Shown: positions 18,126-27,665, counted from the stretch's first letter. The stretch: 64,000 nt of DNA from CAVVFX01 sp963777595 (GCA_963777595.1 CAVZRE010000073.1:29131-93130); one strand, 5' to 3'. A program made the numbers and translations. Notes: generated by a model from the letters alone, not told the origin.

Positions 18126-20180
18126 CTATTCCTCGTCGAATAAGGACGACCGCGAGACCCGCTCGCCTTTGAAAATCACCGAACTGATCGACGACATGGC
18201 ATGGATGTCGCTCAGCGGATTGCCCTCCACAACCACCAGCGTTGCTTCCAAGCCCTTGCGAATCGCCCCGAACTTTTGCTCCGCGTGCAGCAGTTTCGCC
18301 GCATTCCAGGTCGCCGCCTGCAGCGCGGCATCGTTCGGAATTCCCGCTTCTACCCAAAGTTCCAATTCGCGCTGTATCGTTGGACCGTGGAGCACCAGCA
18401 GCCTCCCGGCGCCTGAGCCTGTCACCAGCGTCACACCGGCCTTCCACGCGCGCAAGAGATTGGACCCGGCAGTCTCGCTGTCTCTAGTCACGCCTCCGCC
18501 AAACTCCCCGGAAACCATTTCTTTGCGGATTGCCGCGAGCACCTCCGGAGGGGCTGTCTGCAGCACCAGTGGCCGGCTCAATTCGCCGGGATCCGCCGTT
18601 CCTGGTTCGGACCGTAATGCCGGCAAATAACTGACTCTCAACCGGCTCATGGCAGCCGGCATCTCGCCCGAAACATCGCCCTCCACAGCATCGATCCCCG
18701 CCTTCAAGACAGCCTCAACATCCGCAGCTCCTGCCGCCGCATCCGCCTTCGCATGCAAGCGCAGGAACATTACTAATTTCTGCCGCCGCCCTTCCGTTGC
18801 GATGTCCCGAAGAATCTCGTGGCCTGAGCCATCCCACGTCAACCAAATTCCGTTAACGCCCTTTCGCTGCAACTCGTCTACCCGGTGCAGGGCATCCTGC
18901 GGCTTGCCGGGCAGCGTCCGCAACACCGCGCCCGCGAATACCTGCGCTCCCAACCGCTCGCCCGAATCGATCCCCGCGCCCAACTGCAGAGCGCGATCGA
19001 CCGTATCGCCCACGTCCTCGACCGCCGTGATGCCGCAGTACAGATACTCGGCCAATTCGCGCTGCATCTGTTTCTCGGTAAGCGGCTTGCCGGAGATCCC
19101 GCCGCTCTCTCCCAGGTGCACATCCACGTCAATCATCCCCGGCACCACAGTCTTCCCCGCTCCCTCCATCACCTCGGCCTTCAGCACCTTTGGATCCGGT
19201 GCGGTCCCGTCATAGATCTCCGCAATCTTCCCCTCCCGGATCAGCACCGCGCCACTTTCGATGACCTTGCCGTCGCCTGTAAAGATACGCGCATTGCGGA
19301 TCAGGATGGAGCGAGAACGGCTGAGTGCACGTGCCAGAACCCGCGTCTTGACGACGTTGTCCTGAGAGTGCGCCTGCCACGCGCCCATCACCAGGAACGG
19401 CGCGAGAACCGCCAGCAGCCAGAGCTTGGCCGACGTCTTGATCTTCTCTTCCTTCTCCCAACGAAACAGCTTCACTGAGACAAATGTCGCGGCAACCGTA
19501 GTCAGCGTAAGCGCCCCAACCGCCGGGAGACTCGAAAAAATAGATTCCCTGCGCAAGATGATGCTCTGCAGTCCTGACACCAGATAGGTTGCCGGAATAA
19601 ACTGCGTCACCGTCAGCAGCCACTTGGGAAACAAGGTCAGGGGAAACGAAGCCCCGCTCAGGAACAACATGGAAATGTACAGCACTTGGGTGAGAATGGC
19701 GCTCTCCTGCACCGAGTTCACCACCGACGCCACGGTCAGTCCGATCGCGCGGAAGGCGATCAACCCGAAAGAGGCGAATAGCATCACGGAAAAAATATTC
19801 GGAGGAAATACCATCCCGTAGCGAAAGTGCGCCAGCAGGAGCATTAGCAGAAGGTAGGGAAGGTAAGTCAGCAGTCCCGTCACCATCGACGCTACCAGCA
19901 AAGGCGCTGCCGATATCGGCGCCACCTTGTATCGCCGCAGAATATTGTTCTCACGCTCCTGCACCGCCCGCATCCCGGCGCCGAAGAGGCCATTCCCCAA
20001 AATCCCGATCACCGAAACCATCGTCACCACCTGCGTGATCATGCCGCCTTGATCTGCCCGGTACGCCTGGGCGAACACAAAAAAGAAGATCATCGGGAAT
20101 AGGTAATTAAAGAAGATGACCGACCGCTGCCGCATCGCCAGCTTCAGATCAATCTTGATCAACGCCAGGTAAGCTTTCAA
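18126..20180 (-). CDS. ABC-2 permease fused to a degenerate amidohydrolase domain
   Basis: An upstream GTG at 20207 is possible, but the TTG at 20180 has a good ribosome site (GAAGGAG) and gives the standard ABC-2 permease start (KAYLALIKIDLKLAMRQ). Residues 1-245 form a six-helix ABC-2 permease that pairs with the ATPase directly upstream. A further helix (about 255-275, LWLLAVLAPFLVMGAW) precedes a 390-residue amidohydrolase-like domain. That domain keeps the fold motifs (PGMIDVDVH, ELELWVEAGIPNDAALQAATWNAA, DPLSDI-type end) but every usual metal ligand is altered: HxH is DVH, the mid HxH is HAK, EH is EG, and TDAG is SGAG. It is therefore probably a non-catalytic module, perhaps binding the exported substrate. 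The frame is continuous and the junction is in a plausible linker, so I take the fusion as real. Stop is 2 bp from the gene at 17803. Confidence 0.85.
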   Translation of the reverse strand: MKAYLALIKIDLKLAMRQRSVIFFNYLFPMIFFFVFAQAYRADQGGMITQVVTMVSVIGILGNGLFGAGMRAVQERENNILRRYKVAPISAAPLLVASMVTGLLTYLPYLLLMLLLAHFRYGMVFPPNIFSVMLFASFGLIAFRAIGLTVASVVNSVQESAILTQVLYISMLFLSGASFPLTLFPKWLLTVTQFIPATYLVSGLQSIILRRESIFSSLPAVGALTLTTVAATFVSVKLFRWEKEEKIKTSAKLWLLAVLAPFLVMGAWQAHSQDNVVKTRVLARALSRSRSILIRNARIFTGDGKVIESGAVLIREGKIAEIYDGTAPDPKVLKAEVMEGAGKTVVPGMIDVDVHLGESGGISGKPLTEKQMQRELAEYLYCGITAVEDVGDTVDRALQLGAGIDSGERLGAQVFAGAVLRTLPGKPQDALHRVDELQRKGVNGIWLTWDGSGHEILRDIATEGRRQKLVMFLRLHAKADAAAGAADVEAVLKAGIDAVEGDVSGEMPAAMSRLRVSYLPALRSEPGTADPGELSRPLVLQTAPPEVLAAIRKEMVSGEFGGGVTRDSETAGSNLLRAWKAGVTLVTGSGAGRLLVLHGPTIQRELELWVEAGIPNDAALQAATWNAAKLLHAEQKFGAIRKGLEATLVVVEGNPLSDIHAMSSISSVIFKGERVSRSSLFDEE

Positions 20181-20235
20181 ACCCGCTCCTTCGCCCTTGT
20201 GCAGCACAGACGCCGCTCTGTGCCTCGACCGCCCA

Positions 20236-21165
20236 TCATTCGCGCAGCCTCTTCCCCGTCAGTTCGATATACACATCTTCCAGCGTGGGCCGCTTCAGAT
20301 GCACATCCGCAATCTCCAGTCCCCTCTGATCTGTCCACTTCACCATCTCGACCAGTGTGCGCGCAGGCCGCGACGATATCACCGTCACACCCTGGCCGTC
20401 CGCACTCAAAGTGGACGTAATGGCATCCGTCCATTGAGGGATATCGTCCCTCGTCAGCACGCGATCCCACAAAATCTCGATCGTCGATTGCCCCAGGCTG
20501 CGTTCCTGCAACTCGCGCGGCGTGCCAATAGCGATAATGCGCCCGGCATCCATAATGGCAACGCGGTCGCACAGCCGCTCAGCCTCCTCGATGTAATGCG
20601 TAGTCAGAAAAATTGTGCGTTTCTCACGGTGAAGCTCTTCCAGCAGATCGCGAATTTCGAGTCGTACCTGGGGATCGAGACCCGTGGTCGGTTCGTCCAG
20701 AAACAACAATTGCGGATCGTTGATCAGCGACATCGCCAGCGCAAGACGCTGTTTCTGACCGCCCGAGAGCGTCGCGTAACCGGCGTTGCGCTTCTCCCAC
20801 AACTGCAGACGGGTGAGCAACTGAGCCCCATCCACCGTCCGGGTATAAAAGGAAGCAAACAGTTCCAGCGCCTCCTTCACCGTAATCTTGTCCGGCAGAT
20901 TCGTGGCCTGCAGGCAGACTCCGATCCGGTCTTTTAGATTGCGCTTCTGCCGGTCGGGATCAAAATCGAGAACGCGCACGTCGCCCCCCGTACGCTGCCG
21001 GATCCCTTCCAGTATCTCGACGGTCGTCGTCTTGCCCGCGCCATTCGGACCCAGCAGCCCGAACACTTCGCCCTCCCGGACTTCGAACTCGATACCCTTC
21101 ACCGCTTCAAAGCTCCCGTAGCTTTTCGTGAGTCCCGCAACGGAGATGGCGTTCCCGTTCGACAT
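20236..21165 (-). CDS. ABC-2 exporter ATP-binding protein
   Basis: 309 residues, DrrA/CcmA-type ATPase of an export or antibiotic-resistance-like ABC system. Walker A GLLGPNGAGKTTTVE (about 37-51), Q-loop CLQATNLPDKITV, signature LSGGQKQRLALAMSL, Walker B LLFLDEPTTGLDP and switch LTTHYIEEAE are all present. A C-terminal 80-residue extension (DDIPQWTDAITSTLSADG) ends in the motif PTLEDVYIELTGKRL typical of this subgroup. The stop is about 55 bp upstream of the permease fusion start, so the two are likely one operon. The substrate cannot be told from sequence. Confidence 0.92.
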   Translation of the reverse strand: MSNGNAISVAGLTKSYGSFEAVKGIEFEVREGEVFGLLGPNGAGKTTTVEILEGIRQRTGGDVRVLDFDPDRQKRNLKDRIGVCLQATNLPDKITVKEALELFASFYTRTVDGAQLLTRLQLWEKRNAGYATLSGGQKQRLALAMSLINDPQLLFLDEPTTGLDPQVRLEIRDLLEELHREKRTIFLTTHYIEEAERLCDRVAIMDAGRIIAIGTPRELQERSLGQSTIEILWDRVLTRDDIPQWTDAITSTLSADGQGVTVISSRPARTLVEMVKWTDQRGLEIADVHLKRPTLEDVYIELTGKRLRE

Positions 21166-21241
21166 AGGTTATCCATCTACCGTAGCAGGCTCCGTACAAT
21201 AGGCTTTAGCCTGTCCGACGTTGTTCAACACCGCCCACATT

Positions 21242-23724
21242 TCAAAGCCGTTCCACCGCGTCCTGCACCTGCCGCGCCAGATCGCGCAAGTCTCCGGCGG
21301 GCATTTGCATCGGGGCGCCGAAGCTGATCCGGACCGGCCCGCGTGTCGCCCACCGCGCCTTTCGGTGCAGAACTTTTTCGAGTCCGCGAATCCGGATCGG
21401 CACCACCGGCAGCGATAACTTGGATGCCAGCAGTGCTACCCCCGGCTGAAACGCAGCAATCTCTCCGCTGTCGGTCATCTTTCCTTCCGGAAAAATTAGA
21501 ATCGACCAGCCCCTGCCCGCCAGTTCCCCCGCATACCGCATCACCGCGCCAACTCCCGATTCCCGTTGCGGAAGAGCAAATCCGTTGAACACCAACAGCG
21601 CCAGGTAGTATTCCAGGCCGCGCACTAATCGTCTTCCGGGCTTGTGTCCTGCGGGGTGAAAATAAGCGTCGAAAAACTCCTTCGACATCGCCGGCGCAAC
21701 CCGATACCGCAGCGGCTTGGGCAACGCCATCGTGATCACTGGACCATCCATATAGCTTTGATGATTGGCCGCCAGGATCACCGGACCCTTCAAGCCTTCC
21801 AGATGCTCCCGGCCGGTAACTTCAATCCGCGCGTAGTGGTGCGCCAGGGGAAAAATCACGGTAGGCAGAAACACCCTGCGCAACGCTCTCGCCAACGCGG
21901 ACAGGTGCCATCGGGGAAGTTTTTCTATAGCCGGCTGCGGCGCCACCGGAAGCTTGAAGCAGATCGGAAACACGCCTCGCGCCGGCGAATGCCGCTTCAT
22001 CCCGCGCACCTCCCAGCCGCTGCTCAATCCCGCTCATCAGTTCCACGCGCTCGAGCGAACTGAGGCCGAGATCCTCCAGAGTGGTTTCGGGAGTAATCGT
22101 TCGCCCCGGCGCGAGCCTTCGCAGTAACTCCAGCACGCCTCCCTCTCCCGCCCCATTCGACGAAACCGGCTGAGGAGTCCCTCCTGCAAGCCAGTCCCGA
22201 ATCTGGACCCGCTTCAACTTCCCGGTCCCTTCCGTCCTCGGCAGCGATTCACCCGGCCAAACGTGCACCGTGCGGATGCGCTGCGCATCTTCCAGTTTCT
22301 GATTGGCCAGATTCGTGATCTCCTCCGGCTTCGTCCCCGCCTCCAGCACCAGCACCGCATGCACCCGATCCGGCCCCACAACCGCAGCCTCTTTGACTCC
22401 CGGCATCTTTTCGAGCACCCGTTCGATATCCTCGGGGTACACGTTCAGTCCCTCAGGGGTGACGATCACATCTTTCTTGCGGCCATGCACCAGCAGGCTG
22501 CCATCCTGCGCCAGTTCCCCAAGATCCCCGGTGTGAAGCCAGCCGTCGCCCTCGCCATCGCGAACCCGGACGCCGGTGCCCGATAAAGCCGCGTCCGATG
22601 CCTGGTAATATCCGCTCGTCACATTCGCCCCGCGCACCAGAATCTCGCCATCGGGAGCGATCTTCACCTCCACCCCCGCGATCGGCTTGCCCACCGTCCC
22701 CTTCCGCGCATGGAACGGATGATTCAACGTGACAATCGGCGCCGTCTCAGTCAAACCGTAACCTTGGATGACCAGGAAGCCCAGCTTCGACCAGAACTGT
22801 TCGAGCTCGGAGTCAAGTGGCGCCGCGCCCACCACGAACGCCCAAAATTTAAATCCTAAAGCCCTGTGGACATCCCGGTGCCGCCACCATTGCACCCACC
22901 ATGGACCCGGCTTCGGCGCGGCCGTCTTCGGAAATCGCGTCGTAATGTTCCCTCGCAGCACGTCGAGCATCTTCGGCACGCACACCAGCACCGAAATCCG
23001 CCGGCTGTGAATCTGCCGGACAATCTCTCCCGGATCCAGGCTCTTCATGAAGATGACCTCGCCCGCCAGCATGGGCGGCATATAGGTTGCCATCGCTTGC
23101 CCGAACAAATGGCTCAGCGGCAGCAGGTTCAAAAAGCGCAGCGGGAAGAAAGGTCTGCCCATATTTCTTGTACTTGTCGATCTCCCGTTCCACCGGGACC
23201 ATGTTGGCCAGCAGATTCCGGTGCGTGATCACCACCCCCTTCGGCTCAGCCGTAGCTCCCGACGTGAAAACAATTTGCACAGTGTCGTCCGGCGCCGCTG
23301 TCACCACCGGTTGCAGCGTCTCCGCGAACTCCTGCTCGATCTCCTTAACATGCCACACGTGCCCCCTAAACTCTTCCGGACGGGACACCTCTTCGCCCAC
23401 CACCAGCGCCTTAGCCTCCACCAACTTCGCTACCCGAAGAAGAAACTCCGCCGAGACCCGGTAGTCGAGCGGCGCCAGAATCACGCCATCGAGAATGCAG
23501 CCCCAAAGAGCCCCGATCCATCCCGGCCGGTTTTCCGACCAGATCAGGACCTTATCGCCCTTCCCGATCCCGGCTGCTCGCAACCGCAGCGCAAATGCCC
23601 GCGCCATCCCCGCCATCTCGCGGTATCGGAAGCTTTGCGGACGATAGCCGTTGTCGTATACCAGGAAATCGCCGTCGATTGCGCTCCAGTCTCCGAAGAA
23701 GTCGACCAACGTATCGCGGGGCAT
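21242..23724 (-). CDS. AMP-ligase / acyl-carrier / LPLAT acyltransferase trimodular protein, two frameshifts
   Basis: One gene in three reading pieces. From the ATG at 23724 (a GTG lies two codons earlier) comes the AMP-binding N-half with P-loop VFTSGATAEPKGVVITH. After a one-base excess in a C-run at 23158-23160 it continues GRPFFPLRFLNLLPLSHLFG, QGYGLTETAPIVTLN, GWLHTGDLGELAQDG and a final KRVQIRDWL. A carrier-protein segment (TTLEDLGLSSLERVELMSG) with the phosphopantetheine-type Ser follows. A second shift at about 21945-21960 leads into a PlsC-like acyltransferase with the usual NHxxxxD box (NHQSYMDG) and FPEGKMTD. It resembles Aas (acyl-ACP synthetase plus 2-acyl-GPE acyltransferase), but the domain order is reversed and a carrier is inserted. 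The likely job is fatty-acid activation, carriage and lysophospholipid acylation at the membrane. Confidence 0.82.
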
Positions 23725-23764
23725 GACCACTTATTAGAGTAAGCGAGTGCAGTACAGTATAAAT

Positions 23765-23992
23765 ATGCCGATCTACGAATATAAGTGCGATTCCTGTGGT
23801 AACAAGTTCGAGAAGCTACTGCGCCGCTCCGCCGACACTGCCGGGCTGGCATGCCCTTCCTGCGGCGACCAGCACCTTAGCCAGGAATACTCTACTTTCG
23901 CGGCGCATGCCAACGGCGCCCCCGCCCGTTCGGAAGCGCCCATGTGTCCCGGTGGAATGTGCCAGAACCCCGGCTTCTGCGGCCGCAACTGA
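23765..23992 (+). CDS. FmdB-family zinc-ribbon protein
   Basis: About 75 residues beginning MPIYEYKCDSCGNKFEKL, the FmdB signature, with a second pair ACPSCG to complete a Cys4 zinc ribbon. The Cys-rich tail (CPGGMCQNPGFC) is an addition of three more cysteines. FmdB-like proteins are named for a putative regulatory role near formamidase genes; the function is uncertain. The ATG at 23765 is chosen over an earlier frame start because of the conserved N-terminus. It is divergent from the ligase, with only about 40 bp between the starts. Confidence 0.85.
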   Translation: MPIYEYKCDSCGNKFEKLLRRSADTAGLACPSCGDQHLSQEYSTFAAHANGAPARSEAPMCPGGMCQNPGFCGRN

Positions 23993-24052
23993 CCCGAGTT
24001 CGTTTCTGTAAGGCTCGCAGTAAGCCTTCACAATGCGCCAATGGCGACACGT

Positions 24053-25282
24053 CTAACGGTCGCGCAACGTAAACACAAACTCCCGAATTGCTGCGCGCTC
24101 GCGTTCTTCCTCCGCGGCCGATTTCTTCGACATCTGTTCCCACATCTCGATCTCCGCCTTCGCTTTTTCGGATTCACCCGCCCGGCGGTACGCCTGGGAA
24201 AGACGATAATGCGCTTCGATCGCAGTCGCGTCAGCCTTCGCGCCAGCCACCGCGCTCCGCCAGGCCTCCATCGCATGAGGCCAATCGTTCTCGTCCGCTA
24301 AGACAATTCCCAGTTGCAGCCACGCCGCGGCCAGTCCCGGATCGAGTCGTACCGCTTTTTCGAGCAGCGCCTGCGCCTTCCCCGCACCGCCCCCGCCTCT
24401 CAAACTGATCGCATAATAATAATTAGCCCACGCGTTCTCCGGATTCAGCCGGGCAAACCGTTCCATCCTCTCGACAAACCCGAGGGCTTGACCAATCGGG
24501 CTGTTTCTCACCTGTCCCAAAAACAGATAGGGCTTAGGCTCCCCAGGATTTAAATCCGTCGCTTCGAAGAAGAATCGTTCCGCCTGGTCGAACCAACCGC
24601 GCGAGTACCAACTCACTGCCAGGCCCAGCAGCATCCGCGTCGACCGCGGGAACAGACGGTGTCCGCGGCCAAAAACTTCCGCCGCTTGCTCTGCCGCACG
24701 GTGAGTCAGCAGTTCCGCGCCCCAATCGAAAAAATGCGTTTCGCTCGGCTCCCCTTCGGCGGCTCGCTCGTACGCGCGAACCGTTTCGAGCTCAGCCCCA
24801 GGCTCCTCGACCGGACCGAGCGACGCGGTCGCCTTTGTCAACGCTTCCGCCGAGTGCAGGATTGGGTCGGCCCCGTGTCCCCCGCGATTCGCGCCATCAC
24901 TTACGCCCGCCACAATGAAGGAAGGCGTGTCGGAATAGGCTGGCATTTCGCTCGAACTCAGCTTGAGGTCGACCGACCTCGATTCCTGGTGCGCCAGAAC
25001 CAAGGGTCCGAACTCCGCCGTGCCGCCGGCCGCTTCTGCGTGGATCGAGTAGCTGCCGGGTCGCAGCCCGGCAAAACGATAGCGTCCCTCCAAGTCCGTA
25101 TGGACGGAGAACGTCGCGGTGCCCGTCTTGACCTGCACGCTCGCCCCGGACACGCGATCGTTGTGCGCATCAAGAACCATGCCCTGGATCGTGGAAGTCT
25201 GCTCCCCCTGTCCAAACAACGCGGCCGCCGTCATGATCAGGAAAAGCGCAACTCTCCTGCTGTAGCGCGCCCACAAACTCAT
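24053..25282 (-). CDS. Exported TPR protein with carboxypeptidase-regulatory-like domain
   Basis: The ATG at 25282 has a good ribosome site (AAGGGAG). A signal peptide (VALFLIMTAAALFGQ) is followed by a carboxypeptidase-D regulatory-like beta domain (about 28-110: STIQGMVLDAHNDRVSGASVQV, GRYRFAGLRPGSYSIHAEA). After a linker, tetratricopeptide repeats fill about 165-380 (NPGEPKPYLFLGQV, NPENAWANYYYAISL, DPGLAAAWLQLGIVLADENDW). The C-terminus is a charged helix (KKSAAEEERERAA). Such proteins scaffold envelope complexes; partners are unknown. No membrane anchor beyond the signal peptide is evident. Confidence 0.82.
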   Translation of the reverse strand: MSLWARYSRRVALFLIMTAAALFGQGEQTSTIQGMVLDAHNDRVSGASVQVKTGTATFSVHTDLEGRYRFAGLRPGSYSIHAEAAGGTAEFGPLVLAHQESRSVDLKLSSSEMPAYSDTPSFIVAGVSDGANRGGHGADPILHSAEALTKATASLGPVEEPGAELETVRAYERAAEGEPSETHFFDWGAELLTHRAAEQAAEVFGRGHRLFPRSTRMLLGLAVSWYSRGWFDQAERFFFEATDLNPGEPKPYLFLGQVRNSPIGQALGFVERMERFARLNPENAWANYYYAISLRGGGGAGKAQALLEKAVRLDPGLAAAWLQLGIVLADENDWPHAMEAWRSAVAGAKADATAIEAHYRLSQAYRRAGESEKAKAEIEMWEQMSKKSAAEEERERAAIREFVFTLRDR

Positions 25283-25463
25283 AATCACTCCCTTATCCTA
25301 CCCTTGTAGAGCAGGCTTTGCCGCTACAGGCGCTAATCTAAAAACTCGACCCCGGATGCGTCCCTCTTCGCGCGCTTCGAATCTTCAAAGCCGGCATCTG
25401 ACGTTTGCATTTGGGATTTATCTCTCTGTTAGTTTTAATTTTTCGCGACAAAGCCGTTCACGG

Positions 25464-25479
25464 CAAATTTGCAAATTTG
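25464..25479. promoter_or_regulatory. 16-bp perfect palindrome upstream of the Kelch gene
   Basis: CAAATTTGCAAATTTG is both a perfect palindrome and two tandem copies of CAAATTTG. It is 55 bp ahead of the chosen start at 25534 and just upstream of a TATATA box at about 25505-25510, a position suited to a regulator. Only one copy was seen in the window. Confidence 0.4.
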
Positions 25480-25533
25480 AGCAAAATTCGGAGACGGCTC
25501 CGGCTATATAACTGGAAGGATCCTACAAATTTT

Positions 25534-27282
25534 ATGAGATTGATTAATACAGCGATGCGCGTTCCGCTACAGCTCTTCATCGTGCTTTTTGCATTGGCTT
25601 CGACCGGCACTCTGGTACAAGCTCAAATCTCGGTGTCACCCAATTCGTGGACGGTCGGCGCCCCCATGCCCACGGCCCGCGAGGGGGCCTTCGTCGGCGT
25701 GATCGGTACCAAAATATATGCAGTAGGCGGATCGAACGGGAGCTCTGTTTTAAACGTAAATGAGATCTACGACACTACGACCAATACGTGGTCGACTGGG
25801 GCACCCTTGCCTACCGCCCGATGGCTCGGTGCCTCTGGTGTAGTCAACGGCGTTCTCTACGCCATTGGTGGCGCAAACAACAATACTTCGACAGCCTTAA
25901 CCGTCGTCGAGGCATACAATCCCTCGACCAATAGCTGGTCAACCATGGCACCCATGCCCATACAGGCTGACAGCGTATACGGGGTTGTTTCTAACAATGT
26001 CATCTATGTGGTGGGCGGCTATGCTCCCGGCAACGGGAGGCTGGCGTCCGTCACGGCCTACAATCCTGCAAGCAATACCTGGAGCACCCTGGCTTCCCTC
26101 CATGTCGGCAAATCGAACCCCGCGCTCGGAGCGATAGGGTCCATGCTCATCTCTGCTGGCGGCCTGGCCAACTCGGGTGTCACGTCCGACAATGAAGGGT
26201 ACAGCATCGCGAACAATCAATGGTCGACCCTCACGCCGACGCCTACCTTGCGGAACGCAGCGTGTTTTGAGACGGTCGGAAATACGCTTTATGTGGCGGG
26301 CGGCAATCCGGCCAACAACACCGGTCCGCAACTGACCAGCATGGACACTTACGACGCGGTAGGCAATACCTGGACCACCGGCTTGCCCGCAATGCCGTAT
26401 GCAATAGTGGCCGCCGCGTCGGCCAGCGTCAACGGCCGTTTTTACTGTATGGGCGGGTCGAACAACGGAAATCCCAACACGGGGACCGTTTTTAATTATG
26501 TCCAGATCTACCAACCGGCAGGGCTTCAAGTTCCCACGGTCGGCTCGGTGGTCGGCGCATCCTCATTCGGAGGGTTCTCATCTGCAGCGCCGGGCTCGTT
26601 CATCGAAATTTATGGCAGCAATCTCACCAACGTCGCCTCCGATGCCCGCAATTGGGGCGGCTCCGATTTCGTCAACGGCGTAGCGCCGACATCTTTAGAT
26701 GGAACGAAGGTGAGCATTGGCGGACAAGCTGCGTTCGTCTCCTATATCAGCTCTGGACAGGTGAATGCCTTGGTCCCGTCGAACGTGCCTACCGGTCTAC
26801 AGCAGGTCACGATTACCAACTCCGCCGGCATCAGCGCGCCGTTCAATATCAATGTGAACACGCTTGAGCCGGGACTGCTCGCGACGTCCACTTTTGTGGT
26901 GAATGGAACGCCATACGCGGTGGCCTTCAATGCCGACGGTTCGTACGTGCTGCCTGTCGGCGCGATCCCTGGCCTGACTTCGCACCCTGCCAACGTGGGC
27001 GATGAAATTGTATTCTACGGGGTCGGGTTTGGCCCAGTTTCGCCGTCTATCCCCGTCGGACAGATTGTGCAGCAATCGAACACGCTGACCTCGACCTTCC
27101 AGATGTCCGTTGGAGGCGCGCAGGCTACGGCTCAATATTCCGGTCTGGCTCCAAATTACACGGGCCTTTACCAGTTCAATATAATCATTCCGAGTATTCC
27201 AGCCTCCGCTGCGGCACCCATAGCTTTCACCTTGAACGGAGTAGCCGGTACGCAGTCGCTTGCAATCGCCATTGGTAACTGA
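25534..27282 (+). CDS. Kelch-repeat exoprotein with Solibacter-type C-terminal module
   Basis: The ATG at 25534 is chosen because it begins a clean signal peptide (LQLFIVLFALASTGTLVQAQ) with GGAAGG upstream; the frame itself is open from 25405. Residues about 30-330 carry six Kelch-type units with the GG pair and spaced Trp (YAVGGSNG, YDTTTNTWSTGAPLPTAR, YAIGGANN, YNPSTNSWSTMAPMP), predicting a beta propeller. The C-terminal 240 residues form a TIGR03437-like module (GSFIEIYGSNLTN, GQVNALVPSNVPTG, VGDEIVFYGVGFGPVSP, GLYQFNI) that ends naturally in LAIAIGN. It is exported; binding to carbohydrate or cell surface is likely but unproven. Confidence 0.88.
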   Translation: MRLINTAMRVPLQLFIVLFALASTGTLVQAQISVSPNSWTVGAPMPTAREGAFVGVIGTKIYAVGGSNGSSVLNVNEIYDTTTNTWSTGAPLPTARWLGASGVVNGVLYAIGGANNNTSTALTVVEAYNPSTNSWSTMAPMPIQADSVYGVVSNNVIYVVGGYAPGNGRLASVTAYNPASNTWSTLASLHVGKSNPALGAIGSMLISAGGLANSGVTSDNEGYSIANNQWSTLTPTPTLRNAACFETVGNTLYVAGGNPANNTGPQLTSMDTYDAVGNTWTTGLPAMPYAIVAAASASVNGRFYCMGGSNNGNPNTGTVFNYVQIYQPAGLQVPTVGSVVGASSFGGFSSAAPGSFIEIYGSNLTNVASDARNWGGSDFVNGVAPTSLDGTKVSIGGQAAFVSYISSGQVNALVPSNVPTGLQQVTITNSAGISAPFNINVNTLEPGLLATSTFVVNGTPYAVAFNADGSYVLPVGAIPGLTSHPANVGDEIVFYGVGFGPVSPSIPVGQIVQQSNTLTSTFQMSVGGAQATAQYSGLAPNYTGLYQFNIIIPSIPASAAAPIAFTLNGVAGTQSLAIAIGN

Positions 27283-27419
27283 AGAACCTGGCTCTTCTTC
27301 GGCTTCTTATTATGCTGGATCATCGCTCATCGCATCTCGGCCGGTCACGGCGTTCATGCGCACCGCGCAAATTGGATGTTGGGGGGCGAGGTTGACTTAC
27401 TACAACATAAAGGACGTCA

Positions 27420-27665
27420 ATGATCATGCTCAAAATTGGATCAGTCAGGTGGCGCGGAAAATGTGCCAGGCATCCGGGGTTTGATCCCGCCCTGGACGGC
27501 CCCGCCGGCGTCAAAGGAAATTGCCCGCGGTGCAACGATCTACTCGTCATCCACGACCTGCACCAAAACGCGCTCCGCCTGATGCGCACCTTTCGCCCTG
27601 TCGAACCAAAGAAGGTTCACCAGAGTGAGGCCGGCGATGACCGGCAAATGGGCCTCTTCGCCTGA
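27420..27665 (+). CDS. Small conserved-looking protein with Cys/His metal-site pattern
   Basis: 81 residues from an ATG with a well-placed ribosome site (AAAGGA, 6 nt upstream). The core reads GKCARHPGFDPALDG then GNCPRCNDLL, followed by a helix (HDLHQNALRLMRTF). One CxxHP and one CxxC could form a zinc site. I associate the 'C..HP...DG...G.CxxC...H...L..MR.F.P' pattern with small acidobacterial proteins of unknown function, from memory only. It stands between the Kelch gene and a convergent small gene. Confidence 0.55.
   Translation: MIMLKIGSVRWRGKCARHPGFDPALDGPAGVKGNCPRCNDLLVIHDLHQNALRLMRTFRPVEPKKVHQSEAGDDRQMGLFA

Noticed and set aside
25440..25533. A cyclic-di-GMP-type riboswitch before the Kelch gene
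   Set aside because: There are a hairpin and some GEMM-like words, but the consensus core and paired stems cannot be assembled.
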